64,000 nucleotides of DNA, taken from Sinorhizobium arboris LMG 14919. Lineage in GTDB: Bacteria > Pseudomonadota > Alphaproteobacteria > Rhizobiales > Rhizobiaceae. Location: NCBI RefSeq assembly GCF_000427465.1, contig NZ_ATYB01000014.1, positions 124,001 through 188,000 on the forward strand. Reading direction: 5' to 3'. A model generated the notes under the pieces. It was not told the origin of the DNA. It was given only the letters and a program-made list of their open reading frames with translations, and did no database searches. Positions 44,124 through 54,512 of the stretch are shown piece by piece (within the stretch, counting starts at the first letter, position 1; every line of letters starts with the position of its first letter). Position numbers and translations under genes: made by a program.

Positions 44124-45149
44124 ATGAAGAAGACAGTTCTTTCTGCCGCATTCGGCGCGCTCGCCATGGGCGTGGCTTTCGCATCGCCCTCGCAGGCAGC
44201 CGAGGTGTCGGCATGCCTCATCACCAAAACCGACACCAATCCCTTCTTCGTGAAGATGAAGGAAGGCGCGGCCGCCAAGGCCAAGGAACTGGGCGTTACC
44301 CTGAAGTCCTATGCCGGCAAGATCGACGGGGATTCCGAGAGCCAGGTCGCTGCGATCGAGACCTGCATCGCCGACGGCGCCAAGGGTATCCTGATTGCCG
44401 CCTCCGATACCCAGGGTATCGTGCCTCAGGTCCAGAAGGCGCGGGATGCGGGTCTTCTGGTCATCGCGCTCGACACGCCGCTCGAACCCCTCGATGCCGC
44501 CGACGCGACTTTTGCGACGGACAACCTGCTTGCCGGCAAACTCATCGGCCAGTGGGCGGCCGCCACGCTCGGCGACGCCGCCAAGGAGGCCAAGGTGGCC
44601 TTCCTCGACCTCACGCCGTCGCAGCCCTCCGTCGACGTGCTGCGCGACCAGGGCTTCATGATCGGTTTCGGCATCGACCCCAAGGACCCGAACAAGATCG
44701 GCGACGAGGATGATCCGCGCATCGTCGGCCACGACATCACCAACGGCAACGAAGAGGGCGGCCGGACCGCCATGGAGAACCTCCTTCAGAAGGATCCGAC
44801 CATCAACGTCGTCCACACGATCAACGAGCCGGCCGCCGCCGGCGCCTATGAGGCGCTGAAGTCCGTCGGACGCGAGAAGGACGTGCTGATCGTTTCCGTC
44901 GACGGTGGCTGCCCGGGCGTCAAGAATGTCGCCGAGGGCGTGATCGGTGCGACGTCGCAGCAGTATCCGCTGATGATGGCGGCGCTCGGCATCGAGGCGA
45001 TCAAGAAGTTCGCCGATACGGGTGAGAAGCCTACTCCGACCGAAGGCAAGGACTTCGTCGACACCGGCGTTTCGCTCGTCACCGACAAGCCGGTGTCCGG
45101 CGTCGAGTCGATCGATACCAAGACCGGCATGGAGAAGTGCTGGGGCTGA
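44124..45149 (+). CDS. frcB: Fructose ABC transporter, periplasmic binding protein
   Basis: Binds the sugar in the periplasm and delivers it to FrcC/FrcA. The 341 residues start with the signal peptide [20 protein letters not shown], with cleavage after SQA before AEVSACLI. The mature protein is a type I periplasmic binding protein of the ribose/fructose group: [20 protein letters not shown], then [20 protein letters not shown], continuing [15 protein letters not shown] and [20 protein letters not shown]. The ribosome site GGGAGG is well placed. Gene order with permease, ATPase and FrcK plus the divergent ROK regulator matches the characterised S. meliloti high-affinity fructose system; ribose and mannose are also bound there. 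A stable stem-loop follows the gene. Confidence 0.93.
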   Translation: MKKTVLSAAFGALAMGVAFASPSQAAEVSACLITKTDTNPFFVKMKEGAAAKAKELGVTLKSYAGKIDGDSESQVAAIETCIADGAKGILIAASDTQGIVPQVQKARDAGLLVIALDTPLEPLDAADATFATDNLLAGKLIGQWAAATLGDAAKEAKVAFLDLTPSQPSVDVLRDQGFMIGFGIDPKDPNKIGDEDDPRIVGHDITNGNEEGGRTAMENLLQKDPTINVVHTINEPAAAGAYEALKSVGREKDVLIVSVDGGCPGVKNVAEGVIGATSQQYPLMMAALGIEAIKKFADTGEKPTPTEGKDFVDTGVSLVTDKPVSGVESIDTKTGMEKCWG

Positions 45150-45171
45150 TCGGCCGGCACACGGGTGTGCA

Positions 45172-45199
45172 GGGAAGGGCGGCCCCGGCCGCCCTTCCC
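45172..45199 (+). other. mRNA stem-loop after frcB
   Basis: Perfect 13-bp arms GGGAAGGGCGGCC and GGCCGCCCTTCCC separated by CC. No U-run follows, so it is more likely to protect the frcB end of the message from 3' exonucleases than to terminate it, as seen after binding-protein genes in other sugar transporter operons. Confidence 0.75.
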
Positions 45200-45247
45200 G
45201 CAAGGGCCAAGGTCTTTGACAAGGTGCCGAAAACCTGCGCAATTTTC

Positions 45248-45295
45248 AGAGCGGGGCGAGGAAAGCGCGAGGTGCTTTTTGCCCGCGTTCCGCTC
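45248..45295. repeat. Short intergenic repeat copy 1 in the frc operon
   Basis: AGAGCGGGGCGAGGAAA (45248-45264) differs at one base from the sequence at 47908-47924. It is followed by a partly complementary CGTTCCGCTCT (45285-45295), giving an AGAGCGG...CCGCTCT dyad. It probably belongs to a dispersed rhizobial repeat family. Confidence 0.5.
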
Positions 45296-45427
45296 TGGCT
45301 TCTCAGAACCGATTGCGGCGCGAGCCGGATTTCGTGGAGAGTTCTGAGGCTCGCCGCTTCGGCCGGTGGGCCGCGCATCCTGCAGCAATGCACCCCCTCT
45401 TGAGCGGGGTTCACGGGAGGAGTCCCC

Positions 45428-46510
45428 ATGGGCGAAACAAACACAGCCGCACAGCCATCCCAGGAATTCGAAAAGGTCCTGGCCAACAGTTCGACGGATC
45501 TGGCGTCTTTCGACACGCATGACAAGACGCTGCTTCAGAAGCTGCAGCACTTCCTGCATTCGAGCCCGGCCGCGGTGCCGCTGATCGTGCTGGTCCTGTC
45601 GCTGATCGTTTTCGGTGTCATCCTGGGGGGAAAGTTCTTCTCCGCCTTCACCATGACGCTGATCCTTCAGCAGGTGGCAATCGTCGGTATCGTCGGTGCC
45701 GCTCAGACGCTCGTGATCCTGACCGCCGGTATCGATCTTTCGGTCGGTGCCATCATGGTGCTCTCATCCGTGATCATGGGGCAGTTCACCTTCCGCTACG
45801 GCTTCCCGCCGGTGCTCTCCGTCATCTGCGGACTTGGGGTGGGGGCGCTCTGCGGCTACATCAACGGAATGCTCGTCGCGCGCATGAAGCTGCCGCCCTT
45901 TATCGTCACGCTCGGCATGTGGCAGATCGTGCTCGCCTCCAACTTCCTCTATTCCGCCAATGAGACGATCAGGGCTCAGGACATTTCCGCGAATGCCTCG
46001 ATCCTGCAGTTCTTCGGCCAGAACTTCCGCATCGGCAATGCCGTCTTCACCTACGGCGTCGTGATGATGGTGCTCCTCGTCTGCCTTCTTTGGTACGTTC
46101 TGAACCGCACCGCCTGGGGGCGCTATGTCTATGCCGTCGGCGACGACCCCGAGGCTGCCAAGCTCGCCGGTGTCAACGTCACGCGCATGCTCATCACCAT
46201 CTATACGCTCTCCGGTCTTATCTGCGCCCTTGCCGGCTGGGCCCTCATCGGCCGCATCGGCTCCGTCTCCCCGACAGCGGGCCAGTTTGCGAACATCGAA
46301 TCGATCACCGCCGTGGTGATCGGCGGCATCTCGCTCTTCGGTGGCCGCGGTTCCATCATGGGCATGCTCTTCGGCGCGCTGATCGTCGGCGTCTTCTCGC
46401 TCGGCCTGCGCCTTATGGGCACCGACCCGCAATGGACCTATCTCCTGATCGGCTTGCTGATCATCATCGCCGTCGCAATCGACCAGTGGATCAGAAAGGT
46501 AGCAGCCTGA
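45428..46510 (+). CDS. frcC: Fructose ABC transporter, permease
   Basis: Inner-membrane channel of the transporter, 360 residues. A cytoplasmic N-terminus of about 45 residues precedes eight to ten helices. Family elements are VAIVGIVGAAQTLVILTAGI with DLSVGAIM, the INGMLVARMKLPPFIVTLG segment, and the EAA-like loop GRYVYAVGDDPEAAKLAGVN. The last is the contact site for the ATPase in RbsC-type permeases. GGAGG lies 7 nt before the ATG. It shares one base with the frcA start (TGATG), so the two are translated together. Confidence 0.93.
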   Translation: MGETNTAAQPSQEFEKVLANSSTDLASFDTHDKTLLQKLQHFLHSSPAAVPLIVLVLSLIVFGVILGGKFFSAFTMTLILQQVAIVGIVGAAQTLVILTAGIDLSVGAIMVLSSVIMGQFTFRYGFPPVLSVICGLGVGALCGYINGMLVARMKLPPFIVTLGMWQIVLASNFLYSANETIRAQDISANASILQFFGQNFRIGNAVFTYGVVMMVLLVCLLWYVLNRTAWGRYVYAVGDDPEAAKLAGVNVTRMLITIYTLSGLICALAGWALIGRIGSVSPTAGQFANIESITAVVIGGISLFGGRGSIMGMLFGALIVGVFSLGLRLMGTDPQWTYLLIGLLIIIAVAIDQWIRKVAA

Positions 46511-47292
46511 TGGCACAGGAACCCATCCTTACCGCTCGTGGCCTCGTCAAGCGCTATGGTCGCGTCACCGCCCTCGACCGTGCCGATTTCGACCTCTATC
46601 CCGGCGAAATCCTGGCCGTGATCGGCGACAACGGCGCCGGCAAGTCCTCGATGATCAAGGCGATTTCCGGGGCCGTCACGCCAGACGAGGGCGAGATCCG
46701 CCTGGAAGGCAAGCCCGTCCACTTCCGCTCTCCGATGGAAGCGAGGCAAGCCGGCATCGAAACGGTCTATCAGAACCTGGCTCTGTCGCCGGCACTGTCG
46801 ATCGCCGACAACATGTTCCTCGGCCGGGAGATCCGCAAGCCGGGCATCATGGGCAAGTGGTTCCGTTCGCTTGACCGCGCCGCCATGGAAAAGCAGGCAC
46901 GGGAGAAGCTCTCCGAGCTCGGTCTGATGACCATTCAGAACATCAACCAGGCGGTCGAGACGCTCTCCGGCGGACAACGCCAGGGCGTGGCGGTGGCGCG
47001 CGCTGCCGCCTTCGGCTCCAAGGTCGTCATCATGGACGAGCCAACGGCTGCGCTCGGGGTTAAGGAAAGCCGGCGTGTGCTGGAACTGATCCTGGACGTG
47101 CGTCGCCGGGGCCTGCCGATCGTCCTGATCTCGCACAATATGCCGCATGTCTTCGAAGTCGCGGACAGGATCCATATCCATCGCCTCGGCCGCCGCCTCT
47201 GCGTGATCAATCCCAAGGATTACACCATGTCGGATGCCGTGGCCTTCATGACCGGTGCGAAGGAGCCGCCGCGCGAGGCGATTGCGGCATGA
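46510..47292 (+). CDS. frcA: Fructose ABC transporter, ATP-binding protein
   Basis: Energises uptake by FrcC. The 260-residue protein has one nucleotide-binding domain: Walker A GDNGAGKSS, Q-loop YQNLAL, ABC signature LSGGQRQGVAVARA, Walker B KVVIMDEPTAALG and the H-loop ISHNM. RbsA-type partners of such permeases normally have two fused domains of about 500 residues; this one is a single domain, as in the characterised rhizobial Frc system, and would act as a homodimer. The start is the ATG sharing its A with the frcC stop. The frame open upstream to 46090 is a shadow. Confidence 0.93.
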   Translation: MAQEPILTARGLVKRYGRVTALDRADFDLYPGEILAVIGDNGAGKSSMIKAISGAVTPDEGEIRLEGKPVHFRSPMEARQAGIETVYQNLALSPALSIADNMFLGREIRKPGIMGKWFRSLDRAAMEKQAREKLSELGLMTIQNINQAVETLSGGQRQGVAVARAAAFGSKVVIMDEPTAALGVKESRRVLELILDVRRRGLPIVLISHNMPHVFEVADRIHIHRLGRRLCVINPKDYTMSDAVAFMTGAKEPPREAIAA

Positions 47293-47909
47293 GCGTCGAG
47301 TCCCTTGCGGATGAGATCCTGAAGCGGGCGGTCGATTCCGGCCGCTTCATCGTCGCCATCGCCGGACCGCCCGGCGCCGGGAAGTCCACGCTTTCCGAAA
47401 CGCTTGCGGAGGCGATCACGCAGGCGGGAGAAAAGACGGCGGTGTTGCCGATGGACGGCTTTCACATGGACAATGCCGTTCTCGAGGAAAAAGGTCTCCT
47501 TGCCCGAAAGGGGGCGCCCGAGACCTTCGACGTCCGATCCTTTCTCACAACGCTTGCCGCCGTCCGCGCCGATGACGGCGAGGTTCTCGTCCCGGTCTTC
47601 GACCGCTCCCGGGAACTCGCGGTGGCCTCTGCGAGGATCATCGCGCCCGAGACGCGGATCGTCCTCGTCGAGGGCAACTATCTGCTGCTCGACGAGGCGC
47701 CCTGGAGCGGACTCGACGGCGCCTTCGATTATTCGATCTTCATCGATCCGGGCCTGGAGGAGCTCGAACGGCGCCTGCTGCAGCGCTGGCACGATCACGG
47801 CTATGACGAGGAGGCGGCACGCAGCAAGGCCTATGGCAACGACATACCCAATGCCCGCCGGGTCGTCGGAAGCCGCAGGCCGGCGGATATCGTCATCCGG
47901 AACTTCTAG
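47289..47909 (+). CDS. frcK: P-loop nucleoside/carbohydrate kinase-like protein of the frc operon
   Basis: A 206-residue cytoplasmic protein of the uridine kinase / pantothenate kinase-like group. Walker A is AGPPGAGKSTLSETLA; then come MDGFHMDN (typical of this kinase group), a Walker B-like VLVEGNYLLLDE, and the lid-like ERRLLQRWHDHG with NDIPNARRVV. It overlaps frcA by 4 bp (ATGA). In S. meliloti the corresponding gene is not needed for fructose uptake and its substrate is unknown. Phosphorylation of a sugar other than fructose is possible, since frk lies nearby for fructose. Confidence 0.88.
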   Translation: MSVESLADEILKRAVDSGRFIVAIAGPPGAGKSTLSETLAEAITQAGEKTAVLPMDGFHMDNAVLEEKGLLARKGAPETFDVRSFLTTLAAVRADDGEVLVPVFDRSRELAVASARIIAPETRIVLVEGNYLLLDEAPWSGLDGAFDYSIFIDPGLEELERRLLQRWHDHGYDEEAARSKAYGNDIPNARRVVGSRRPADIVIRNF

Positions 47910-47953
47910 AGCGGGACGAGGAAATGTGTGCGCGGTTTCCGGCCGCATACCGC
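47908..47953. repeat. Short intergenic repeat copy 2, overlapping the frcK stop
   Basis: AGAGCGGGACGAGGAAA (47908-47924) matches 45248-45264 except at one base and starts in the frcK stop codon; a partly complementary GGTTTCCGGCCGC follows at about 47935. Confidence 0.5.
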
Positions 47954-48101
47954 CGTGACCTCTCGAATCGCCATTGTCTTCGGCGGCGCAATGGTGTTAT
48001 CGAAGCGCGGTTTCACCACATGAGTTGCCGCCCTTCGAGCGCACCGGTACGTCCTGACGCCGGCCGCGCGGATCGGGCGCGAGCATCGGGAGAACGCTGA
48101 T

Positions 48102-49148
48102 ATGCAAGACCTCGTCATCCGCCGCCCGGACGACTGGCATCTTCACCTGCGCGACGGCGGCATGCTGCGCGGCGTGATTGCCGATACGAGCCGCCATTTC
48201 GCGCGCGCCATCATCATGCCCAATCTGGTACCGCCCGTCGTGACCTCCGCCGACGCGGCCGCCTATCGCGAGCGCATACGCGCAGCCATTCCCGAAGGGG
48301 ACCGGTTCGATCCGCTGATGACGCTCTATCTTACCGAGGGCACCGACCCGGGCGATGTGGAGGCGGGCTTCAGGAGCGGCCTCGTCAAGGCGGTCAAACT
48401 CTATCCGGCCGGCGCCACCACCAATTCGTCGAGCGGTGTGCGCGATATCGACAAGGCGATGCCGGTGCTCGAGCGCATGGCCGAGATCGGCCTGCCGCTC
48501 TGCGTCCATGGCGAGGTGACGACGGCCGACGTCGATATCTTCGACCGCGAGGCGGTCTTCATCGAAACCGTTCTCGACCCGCTCCGCCGGCGACTGCCCG
48601 ATCTCAGGATCACCATGGAGCATGTGACGACGAAGGACGGGGTCGACTATATCCGGGAGCATGCGGCCAATCTTGCCGGCTCCATCACCACCCATCATCT
48701 CATCATCAACCGCAACGCCATCCTCGTCGGCGGCATCAAGCCGCATTACTACTGCCTGCCCGTGGCGAAGCGCGAGGCGCATCGGCTGGCGCTTCGCCAA
48801 GCGGCGATCTCGGGCGACGTTCGCTTCTTTCTCGGAACGGACTCTGCCCCGCATGTCGACCCCCTCAAGGAATGCGCCTGCGGCTGTGCCGGCATCTACA
48901 CATCGATCAACACCTTGAGCTGCCTCGCTCACGTTTTCGAGGAAGAAGGCGCGCTCGATCGGCTGGAAGCCTTCACCTCTCTGAACGGCCCCGCCTGGTA
49001 TGGCCTGCCGGCAAACGAGGAGAGGATCACGCTGCGCAAGCAGGAGGAGCCGGTCAGCTATCCCGCCAGGATCGAGACCGAAGCCGGTCCGGTCACGGTT
49101 TTCGACCCGATGTTCCCGCTCCACTGGGCCGTGATACCGACCCGATAG
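48102..49148 (+). CDS. pyrC: Dihydroorotase
   Basis: Third step of pyrimidine synthesis: cyclises carbamoyl-aspartate to dihydroorotate. The 348-residue class II (E. coli PyrC-like) enzyme has all metal ligands in view: WHLHLRDG, the carboxylated Lys in [29 protein letters not shown] and [10 protein letters not shown]. The start at 48102 lies 6 residues before the HxH motif, as normal. It is separated from pyrE by 14 bp, so the pair is an operon for pyrimidine synthesis set between the frc and frk sugar genes. Confidence 0.96.
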   Translation: MQDLVIRRPDDWHLHLRDGGMLRGVIADTSRHFARAIIMPNLVPPVVTSADAAAYRERIRAAIPEGDRFDPLMTLYLTEGTDPGDVEAGFRSGLVKAVKLYPAGATTNSSSGVRDIDKAMPVLERMAEIGLPLCVHGEVTTADVDIFDREAVFIETVLDPLRRRLPDLRITMEHVTTKDGVDYIREHAANLAGSITTHHLIINRNAILVGGIKPHYYCLPVAKREAHRLALRQAAISGDVRFFLGTDSAPHVDPLKECACGCAGIYTSINTLSCLAHVFEEEGALDRLEAFTSLNGPAWYGLPANEERITLRKQEEPVSYPARIETEAGPVTVFDPMFPLHWAVIPTR

Positions 49149-49162
49149 CCGAAGGAGAGTTC

Positions 49163-49861
49163 ATGTTTTCGAACGCATTCACCGACAAGGCCGTGATGGC
49201 CGAGCTGGTCGCGAAGATGCTCTGGGAAATCAAGGCCGTGCATTTTCGCGCCGACGAGCCCTACAAGCTCGCCTCCGGCATGGCGAGCCCGGTCTATATC
49301 GACTGCCGCAAGCTGATCTCCTATCCGCGCATCCGCTCGGCGGTCATGGATTTCGCTGCCGCGACGATCCTCCGCGAAGCCGGCTTCGAGCAGTTCGACG
49401 TGGTGGCCGGCGGCGAGACCGCAGGCATTCCCTTCGCAGCGATGCTTGCCGAGCGTCTCGGCCTGCCGATGATCTATGTGCGCAAGGCGCCGAAGGGACA
49501 CGGCCGCAACGCCCAGATCGAAGGTCATATGCCGGAGGGTGCGCGTGTCCTTGTCATCGAGGATCTGACGACCGCCGGCGGCTCGATGTTCAAGTTCATC
49601 GATGCGATCCGCGCGGCCGGCGGCGTGGTCGAGCACGGCATCGCCCTCTTTTATTACGACATCTTCCCGGAAGCCCGCGGCAGCATGAAGTCGAAGGGCG
49701 TCGACCTGCACTACATCGCCACCTGGCGCAATGTGCTTGCCGTCGCGCGTGAGCAGGCGCTGTTCGACGAGAAAACGCTGAACGAGGTCGAAGCCTTCCT
49801 GGATGCTCCGCTCGACTGGTCGGGTCGTAACGGCGGCGTCAGCGCGCTCGCGGTCCAATAA
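49163..49861 (+). CDS. pyrE: Orotate phosphoribosyltransferase
   Basis: Converts orotate and PRPP to OMP. The 232-residue enzyme starts at 49163 after GGAGAG. The orotate and PRPP regions are visible: [31 protein letters not shown] with the flexible catalytic loop Lys residues, and the PRPP motif [13 protein letters not shown]. It follows pyrC by 14 bp and precedes frk by 50 bp, so read-through into frk is possible. Confidence 0.96.
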   Translation: MFSNAFTDKAVMAELVAKMLWEIKAVHFRADEPYKLASGMASPVYIDCRKLISYPRIRSAVMDFAAATILREAGFEQFDVVAGGETAGIPFAAMLAERLGLPMIYVRKAPKGHGRNAQIEGHMPEGARVLVIEDLTTAGGSMFKFIDAIRAAGGVVEHGIALFYYDIFPEARGSMKSKGVDLHYIATWRNVLAVAREQALFDEKTLNEVEAFLDAPLDWSGRNGGVSALAVQ

Positions 49862-49911
49862 CGAAGGGCCTGGCGCGATTTGTCGGCTCGGTTGAATAGG
49901 TTTGGGGAGGA

Positions 49912-50844
49912 ATGGACATGATCGTTTGCTGCGGAGAGGCCCTGATCGACATGCTGCCGCGGGAGACGACCGCGGGCGAGAGCGCCTTTGCGCCCTATGC
50001 GGGTGGCGCGATCTTCAACACGGCCGTCGCGCTCGGCCGGCTCGGCGTCCCCACAGGCTTTTTCACCGGACTTTCGGACGATATGTTCGGCGACATCCTG
50101 CGCGCGACGCTCGAGGCTGCGAATGTCGATTTCGCTCCCTGCGCCACGCTGCCGCTGCACACGACGCTCGCCTTCGTGAAGCTCGTCAGCGGGCATGCGA
50201 GTTACGCCTTCTTCGACGAGAACACGGCCGGGCGGATGATCACCACGGAGCACCTACCGGCGCTCGGGGATTTCTGCGAGGCGCTGCACTTCGGCGCGAT
50301 CAGCCTCATTCCCGAGCCCTGCGGCTCCACTTACGAGGCGCTGATGGCGCGGGAGCACGAAAAACGGGTGATCTCCTTCGATCCGAATATCCGCCCCGGC
50401 TTCATCAAGGACCGGGAGGCGCATGTCGGACGCATGAACCGAATGGCTGCCATGTCGGATATCGTCAAGTTCTCCGACGAGGACCTTGCCTGGTTCGGCG
50501 TGGAGGGCAGCCACGACGCGCTCGCAGCCGAATGGCTGAAACGCGGCCCGAAACTGGTGCTGATCACCCGCGGCGCGGACGGCGCCGTCGGTTATACGAG
50601 TGACCAAAAGGTCGAGGTCGCGAGCGAACGGGTCGAGGTCGTCGATACGGTCGGAGCGGGTGACACTTTCGACGCCGGTGTACTGGCCTCGCTGAAGTTC
50701 AATAACCTCCTGACCAAGGATAAGGTGGCAAGTCTGACCGACGAGGCGATCCGCCAGGCCTTGACGCTCGGAGCGAAGGCTGCGGCCGTCACCGTCTCGC
50801 GCGCGGGTGCCAATCCGCCCTGGCGGCACGAACTCGGGCTGTGA
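49912..50844 (+). CDS. frk: Fructokinase (PfkB family)
   Basis: Phosphorylates fructose to fructose-6-phosphate after uptake by FrcBCA. The 310-residue enzyme shows PfkB signature 1 (GGAIFNTAVALGRLG) and signature 2 with the catalytic Asp (VDTVGAGDTFDAGV), plus the substrate Asp/Asn region VISFDPNIRPGF. GGGAGG precedes the ATG; a second in-frame ATG two codons on is possible. Fructose specificity within PfkB enzymes rests on the neighbourhood: frc transport genes upstream and pgi convergent downstream. Confidence 0.9.
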   Translation: MDMIVCCGEALIDMLPRETTAGESAFAPYAGGAIFNTAVALGRLGVPTGFFTGLSDDMFGDILRATLEAANVDFAPCATLPLHTTLAFVKLVSGHASYAFFDENTAGRMITTEHLPALGDFCEALHFGAISLIPEPCGSTYEALMAREHEKRVISFDPNIRPGFIKDREAHVGRMNRMAAMSDIVKFSDEDLAWFGVEGSHDALAAEWLKRGPKLVLITRGADGAVGYTSDQKVEVASERVEVVDTVGAGDTFDAGVLASLKFNNLLTKDKVASLTDEAIRQALTLGAKAAAVTVSRAGANPPWRHELGL

Positions 50845-50933
50845 GATTGGTGCCGGCCACGCGCGGCTGACCGATCGCTCCGATGGGAACGTTTCAACAA
50901 GGGGAACGCGGTCACCGAGAGTGCCGTGGGGAT

Positions 50934-50953
50934 TCTCCCCCTGGTGGGGGAGA
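50934..50953. terminator. Hairpin between convergent frk and pgi
   Basis: TCTCCCCC-TGGT-GGGGGAGA forms an 8-bp perfect stem between the genes. There is no clear U-run on either strand, and the C/G-tract character also resembles rhizobial intergenic repeats, so terminator function is only probable. Confidence 0.45.
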
Positions 50954-50994
50954 GGGGCGGCCAGAGGCGTGCTTCGCTGAGCCCCTGTTGCCGA

Positions 50995-52620
50995 TCAGCG
51001 TGCCGCCTTCAACAGCGCAGCGACCAGGCCGGCGGTCGAGGAATCGTGCCCTTCGGCGCTTTCCTTGCCTTCGATGACGGGCAGCAGGCCGGTAGCCAAC
51101 TCCTTGCCGAGCTCGACGCCCCACTGGTCGAAGGAGTTGATGTTGAAAAGTGCGCCTTCGACGAAAACGCGATGTTCGTAAAGCGCGATCAGACGGCCGA
51201 GCGCGAAGGGATCGAGCCGGTCGTAGACGATGGTGAGCGACGGCCGGTTGCCCGCGAAGACGCGGTGCGGAGCGATCTTGTCCGCCTTCGCCTCGTCCAT
51301 GCCCTTGGAGGTAAGCTGCGCTTTGGCTTCCGCCAGCGTACGACCCTTCATCAGAGCTTCTGATTGCGCCAGGCAGTTCGCCATGAGGAGCTGGTGCTGG
51401 TGGCGCAGGTCTTTCTCATGACCGTTCGCCGCGATCATGAACTCGGCGGGTATGATATCGGTCCCCTGGTGAATGAGCTGGTAGAAGGCGTGCTGGCCGT
51501 TGGTGCCGGGCTCGCCCCAGACGACAGGACCGGTCGAGAACTCCACCGGATGGCTGTCGAGCGTGACGCCCTTGCCGTTCGATTCCATGTCCAGCTGCTG
51601 CAGATAGGCCGGAAAGCGCGTAAGCCGCTGATCGTAGGGCAGGATCGCCCGCGACGGGTAGCCGAGAACGTTGCGATTGTAAAAGCCGATGAGTCCGAGC
51701 AGCATAGGGATGTTCTGGCGAAGCGGCGCGGTGCGGAAATGCTCGTCGATCGCGTGACCGCCGTCGAGGAAACGGCCGAAATTCTCCTTGCCGATCGCGA
51801 TCATCAGCGGCAGTCCGATTGCCGACCAGATGGAATAACGTCCGCCGACCCAGTCCCAGAAGCCGAAGACGCGGGCGGCATCGATGCCGAAGGCGCCGAC
51901 CTTGTCCAGGGCGGTCGAGACGGCCGCGAAGTGATGGCCTACCGCCGCCTCGCCGAGCTTGCCGGCGATGAAGGCGCGGGCAGTCGCCGCATTGGTCATC
52001 GTCTCGATGGTGGTGAAGGTCTTGGAGGCGATGATGAAGAGAGAGGTCTCGGGATCGAGGAGCTTCAGCGTGTCGGCGATGTGTGCGCCGTCGACGTTGG
52101 AAACGAAGTGAAGCCGGGGGCCGTCATGGAAGGGCGCGAGCGCCAGCGTCGCCATGACTGGACCGAGATCGGAGCCGCCGATGCCGATATTGACGACATC
52201 GGTGATCTGCTTGCCGGTGGCGCCCTTCAGTGCTCCCGAGCGGATGCCGTCGGCAAAGCCGCCCATGGCCCCCAGCACGGCGTTGACGTCCGGCATGACG
52301 TCCTTCCCGTCCACGAGCACCGGCCGGTTCGACCTGTTCCTGAGCGCCGTATGCAGAACCGCGCGCTCCTCCGTGATGTTGATGGTATCGCCCCGGAACA
52401 TCGCCTCGCGCTTCTCCTCCACCTTCGCCGCCTTGGCGAGCGATTCGAGACCCTCGATGATCCTGTCGTTCACCGCGCATTTGGAATAGTCGAAGAGGAG
52501 GTCGTCGAGCGCCGTGCTGAAGCGCGAAAAGCGGTTCGGATCGGCCGCGAAGGCGGCGCGGATATCGGTCGCGTCGGTCTCGCGTGCAGTGGCTTTCAGG
52601 TTTTCGACAAGCGCTTTCAT
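50995..52620 (-). CDS. pgi: Glucose-6-phosphate isomerase
   Basis: Interconverts glucose-6-P and fructose-6-P, connecting the Frk product to the Entner-Doudoroff and pentose routes used by rhizobia. The 541-residue length is normal. Signatures are [28 protein letters not shown] and [20 protein letters not shown] with the catalytic Glu and His; the Lys near the C-terminus lies in the [12 protein letters not shown] region. ATG 52620 has AAGGAG 8 nt upstream. The frame stays open beyond it to 53022 over fadD, which is a high-GC shadow, not part of the gene. Confidence 0.97.
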   Translation of the reverse strand: MKALVENLKATARETDATDIRAAFAADPNRFSRFSTALDDLLFDYSKCAVNDRIIEGLESLAKAAKVEEKREAMFRGDTINITEERAVLHTALRNRSNRPVLVDGKDVMPDVNAVLGAMGGFADGIRSGALKGATGKQITDVVNIGIGGSDLGPVMATLALAPFHDGPRLHFVSNVDGAHIADTLKLLDPETSLFIIASKTFTTIETMTNAATARAFIAGKLGEAAVGHHFAAVSTALDKVGAFGIDAARVFGFWDWVGGRYSIWSAIGLPLMIAIGKENFGRFLDGGHAIDEHFRTAPLRQNIPMLLGLIGFYNRNVLGYPSRAILPYDQRLTRFPAYLQQLDMESNGKGVTLDSHPVEFSTGPVVWGEPGTNGQHAFYQLIHQGTDIIPAEFMIAANGHEKDLRHQHQLLMANCLAQSEALMKGRTLAEAKAQLTSKGMDEAKADKIAPHRVFAGNRPSLTIVYDRLDPFALGRLIALYEHRVFVEGALFNINSFDQWGVELGKELATGLLPVIEGKESAEGHDSSTAGLVAALLKAAR

Positions 52621-52811
52621 CGCAGGGCTCCTTGCATTGCAACCAGGGCATGGAATGGGGGCATCGGAATTGGCTGCGATAGCTAGTCGGTTTAACCGCG
52701 GCAAATCAAGGGCGGGTGTGCGCTGCAGCGAAAAAAGGCGGGCGGCTCCGCCCCTTGCATCCGCACGGAGGAGATTTTGTGCAGATAAAAGGGGCTGGCG
52801 GGCGAGCCGCG

Positions 52812-54512
52812 CTACCCGCGCAGGTCCTTGCGCAGGATCTTGCCGACATTCGACTTCGGCAGTTCGGTGCGGAATTCCACGTGTCGCGGCCGCTTGTAGT
52901 TGGTGAGGTTGGCGGCGCAGTGGCGCTTGACCTCTTCTTCGGTGAGGTTCGGATCCCTGCGCACGACGAAGAGCTTGACCGCCTCGCCGGAATGCGGGTC
53001 GGCAATACCGATTGCGGCGCATTCGAGGATGCCGGGATGGGTCGCCGCCACCTCTTCGATCTCGTTGGGGAACACGTTGAATCCGGAGACGAGAATCATG
53101 TCCTTCTTGCGGTCGACGATCTTCGTCTGCCCTTCGGCATTCATGAAGCCGACATCGCCGGTACGAAAGAAACCGTCCGGCGAAATGGCTTTGGCCGTCT
53201 CCTCGGGGCGCTGCCAGTAGCCCGCCATCACCTGCGGCCCGCGAATGCAGATTTCACCGATTTCGCCCACGGGGAGCGTGCGACCGTCCTCGTCGCGGAT
53301 CTCGACCTCCGTCGAGGGCAACGGTATGCCGATCGTGCCCGTGAAATCGTCGGTGTCGAGGCGGTTGGCGGTCGCGACCGGCGAGGTCTCCGAAAGTCCG
53401 TAGCCCTCATGGATCGGGCAGCCGGTCAGCTCCAGCCAGCGCTCGGCTACCGGACGCTGCACCGCCATGCCGCCGCCGAAGGTCAGGATCAGCGACGAGA
53501 AGTCCAGCTTGCGGAACTCGGGATTGTTCATGAGCGCATTGAACAGTGTGTTGAGGCCCGGAAAGATGTTCGTCCTGTACCTGCCGAGCTCCTTGACGAA
53601 GGCGGGAATGTCGCGCGGGTTCGGTATCAGGATGTTGTTGCCGCCGGTTGCCAGCCCCATCAGCGAATTCACCGTGAGCGCGAAGATGTGGTAGAGCGGC
53701 AGCGCGCACATGAAGGTCAGGCTCTCCGGGCGCGGCTTGCGCAGGAAGGCCGTGTTCAGCCACAGCTCCATCTGAGCCATGTTGGACAGAAGATTGGCGT
53801 GGGTGAGCGTTGCGCCCTTGGAGACACCGGTCGTGCCGCCGGTATATTGCAGGAACGCGACATCTCCCGGGGCCACGTTCGGGCGCTTGAAGCCGAGCGC
53901 CGCGCCCTTGGCAAGGACCGCCTTGAACGAAACGTGACCTGGAATCGACCAGGCGGGAACGAGCTTCTTGACGCGGCGCACCACCAGATTGACGATCGTT
54001 CCCTTCGGGCCAAGCATATCGCCCATGCTGGCGACCACGACATGCTTGACGCCGGTGCGGGCCAGGACCTGCTCGACCGTATGGGCGAAATTCTCAAGTA
54101 CGAAGATCGCCTTGGCACCGGCATCCACCAACTGGTGCTCCAGCTCGCGCGGCGTATAGAGCGGATTGACGTTGACGACAGTGAACCCGGCTCGAAGGAT
54201 TGCGTAGACGATCACCGGATTTTGAAGGATGTTGGGCATCATCACCGCAACCCGGTCGCCTTTCGCGAGCCCCAGAGATTGCAGCCAGGCACCGATTTTC
54301 GCCGAATGCGCGTTGAGGTCGGAGAAGGTCAGCGCCTTTCCCATGCAGGTGAATGCGGGGCGCCAGGAATATTGCGCAACCGCATGGTCGAAGAACTCGC
54401 CGATGGAACGGTAGCTGAGCGGGCCAATCTCGGCAGGTACCCCCGGCGGATAGGAGTCGAGCCAAATCTTCGCCGCGTTGGAACCCGTCTGCTGCGTGCT
54501 TGCTTCCGCCAT
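52812..54512 (-). CDS. fadD: Long-chain fatty acid-CoA ligase
   Basis: Activates long-chain fatty acids to acyl-CoA at the inner membrane, for beta-oxidation or phospholipid recycling. The 566-residue enzyme has the adenylate-forming motifs [56 protein letters not shown] and the catalytic Lys in [13 protein letters not shown] 54512 is preceded by GGAGGAAGG at about 6 nt; an earlier in-frame ATG adds eight residues. In S. meliloti fadD next to pgi affects swarming and nodulation. A promoter with an overlapping palindrome lies about 120 nt upstream (54632-54658). Confidence 0.95.
   Translation of the reverse strand: MAEASTQQTGSNAAKIWLDSYPPGVPAEIGPLSYRSIGEFFDHAVAQYSWRPAFTCMGKALTFSDLNAHSAKIGAWLQSLGLAKGDRVAVMMPNILQNPVIVYAILRAGFTVVNVNPLYTPRELEHQLVDAGAKAIFVLENFAHTVEQVLARTGVKHVVVASMGDMLGPKGTIVNLVVRRVKKLVPAWSIPGHVSFKAVLAKGAALGFKRPNVAPGDVAFLQYTGGTTGVSKGATLTHANLLSNMAQMELWLNTAFLRKPRPESLTFMCALPLYHIFALTVNSLMGLATGGNNILIPNPRDIPAFVKELGRYRTNIFPGLNTLFNALMNNPEFRKLDFSSLILTFGGGMAVQRPVAERWLELTGCPIHEGYGLSETSPVATANRLDTDDFTGTIGIPLPSTEVEIRDEDGRTLPVGEIGEICIRGPQVMAGYWQRPEETAKAISPDGFFRTGDVGFMNAEGQTKIVDRKKDMILVSGFNVFPNEIEEVAATHPGILECAAIGIADPHSGEAVKLFVVRRDPNLTEEEVKRHCAANLTNYKRPRHVEFRTELPKSNVGKILRKDLRG

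Noticed and set aside
45137..45403. 88-codon frame in the frcB-frcC gap
   Set aside because: It crosses the stem-loop and repeat, has no ribosome site, and overlaps the frcB end.
52621..53022. N-terminal extension of pgi to 53022
   Set aside because: It overlaps fadD on the same strand in another frame; ATG 52620 has a good ribosome site and gives the normal Pgi length.
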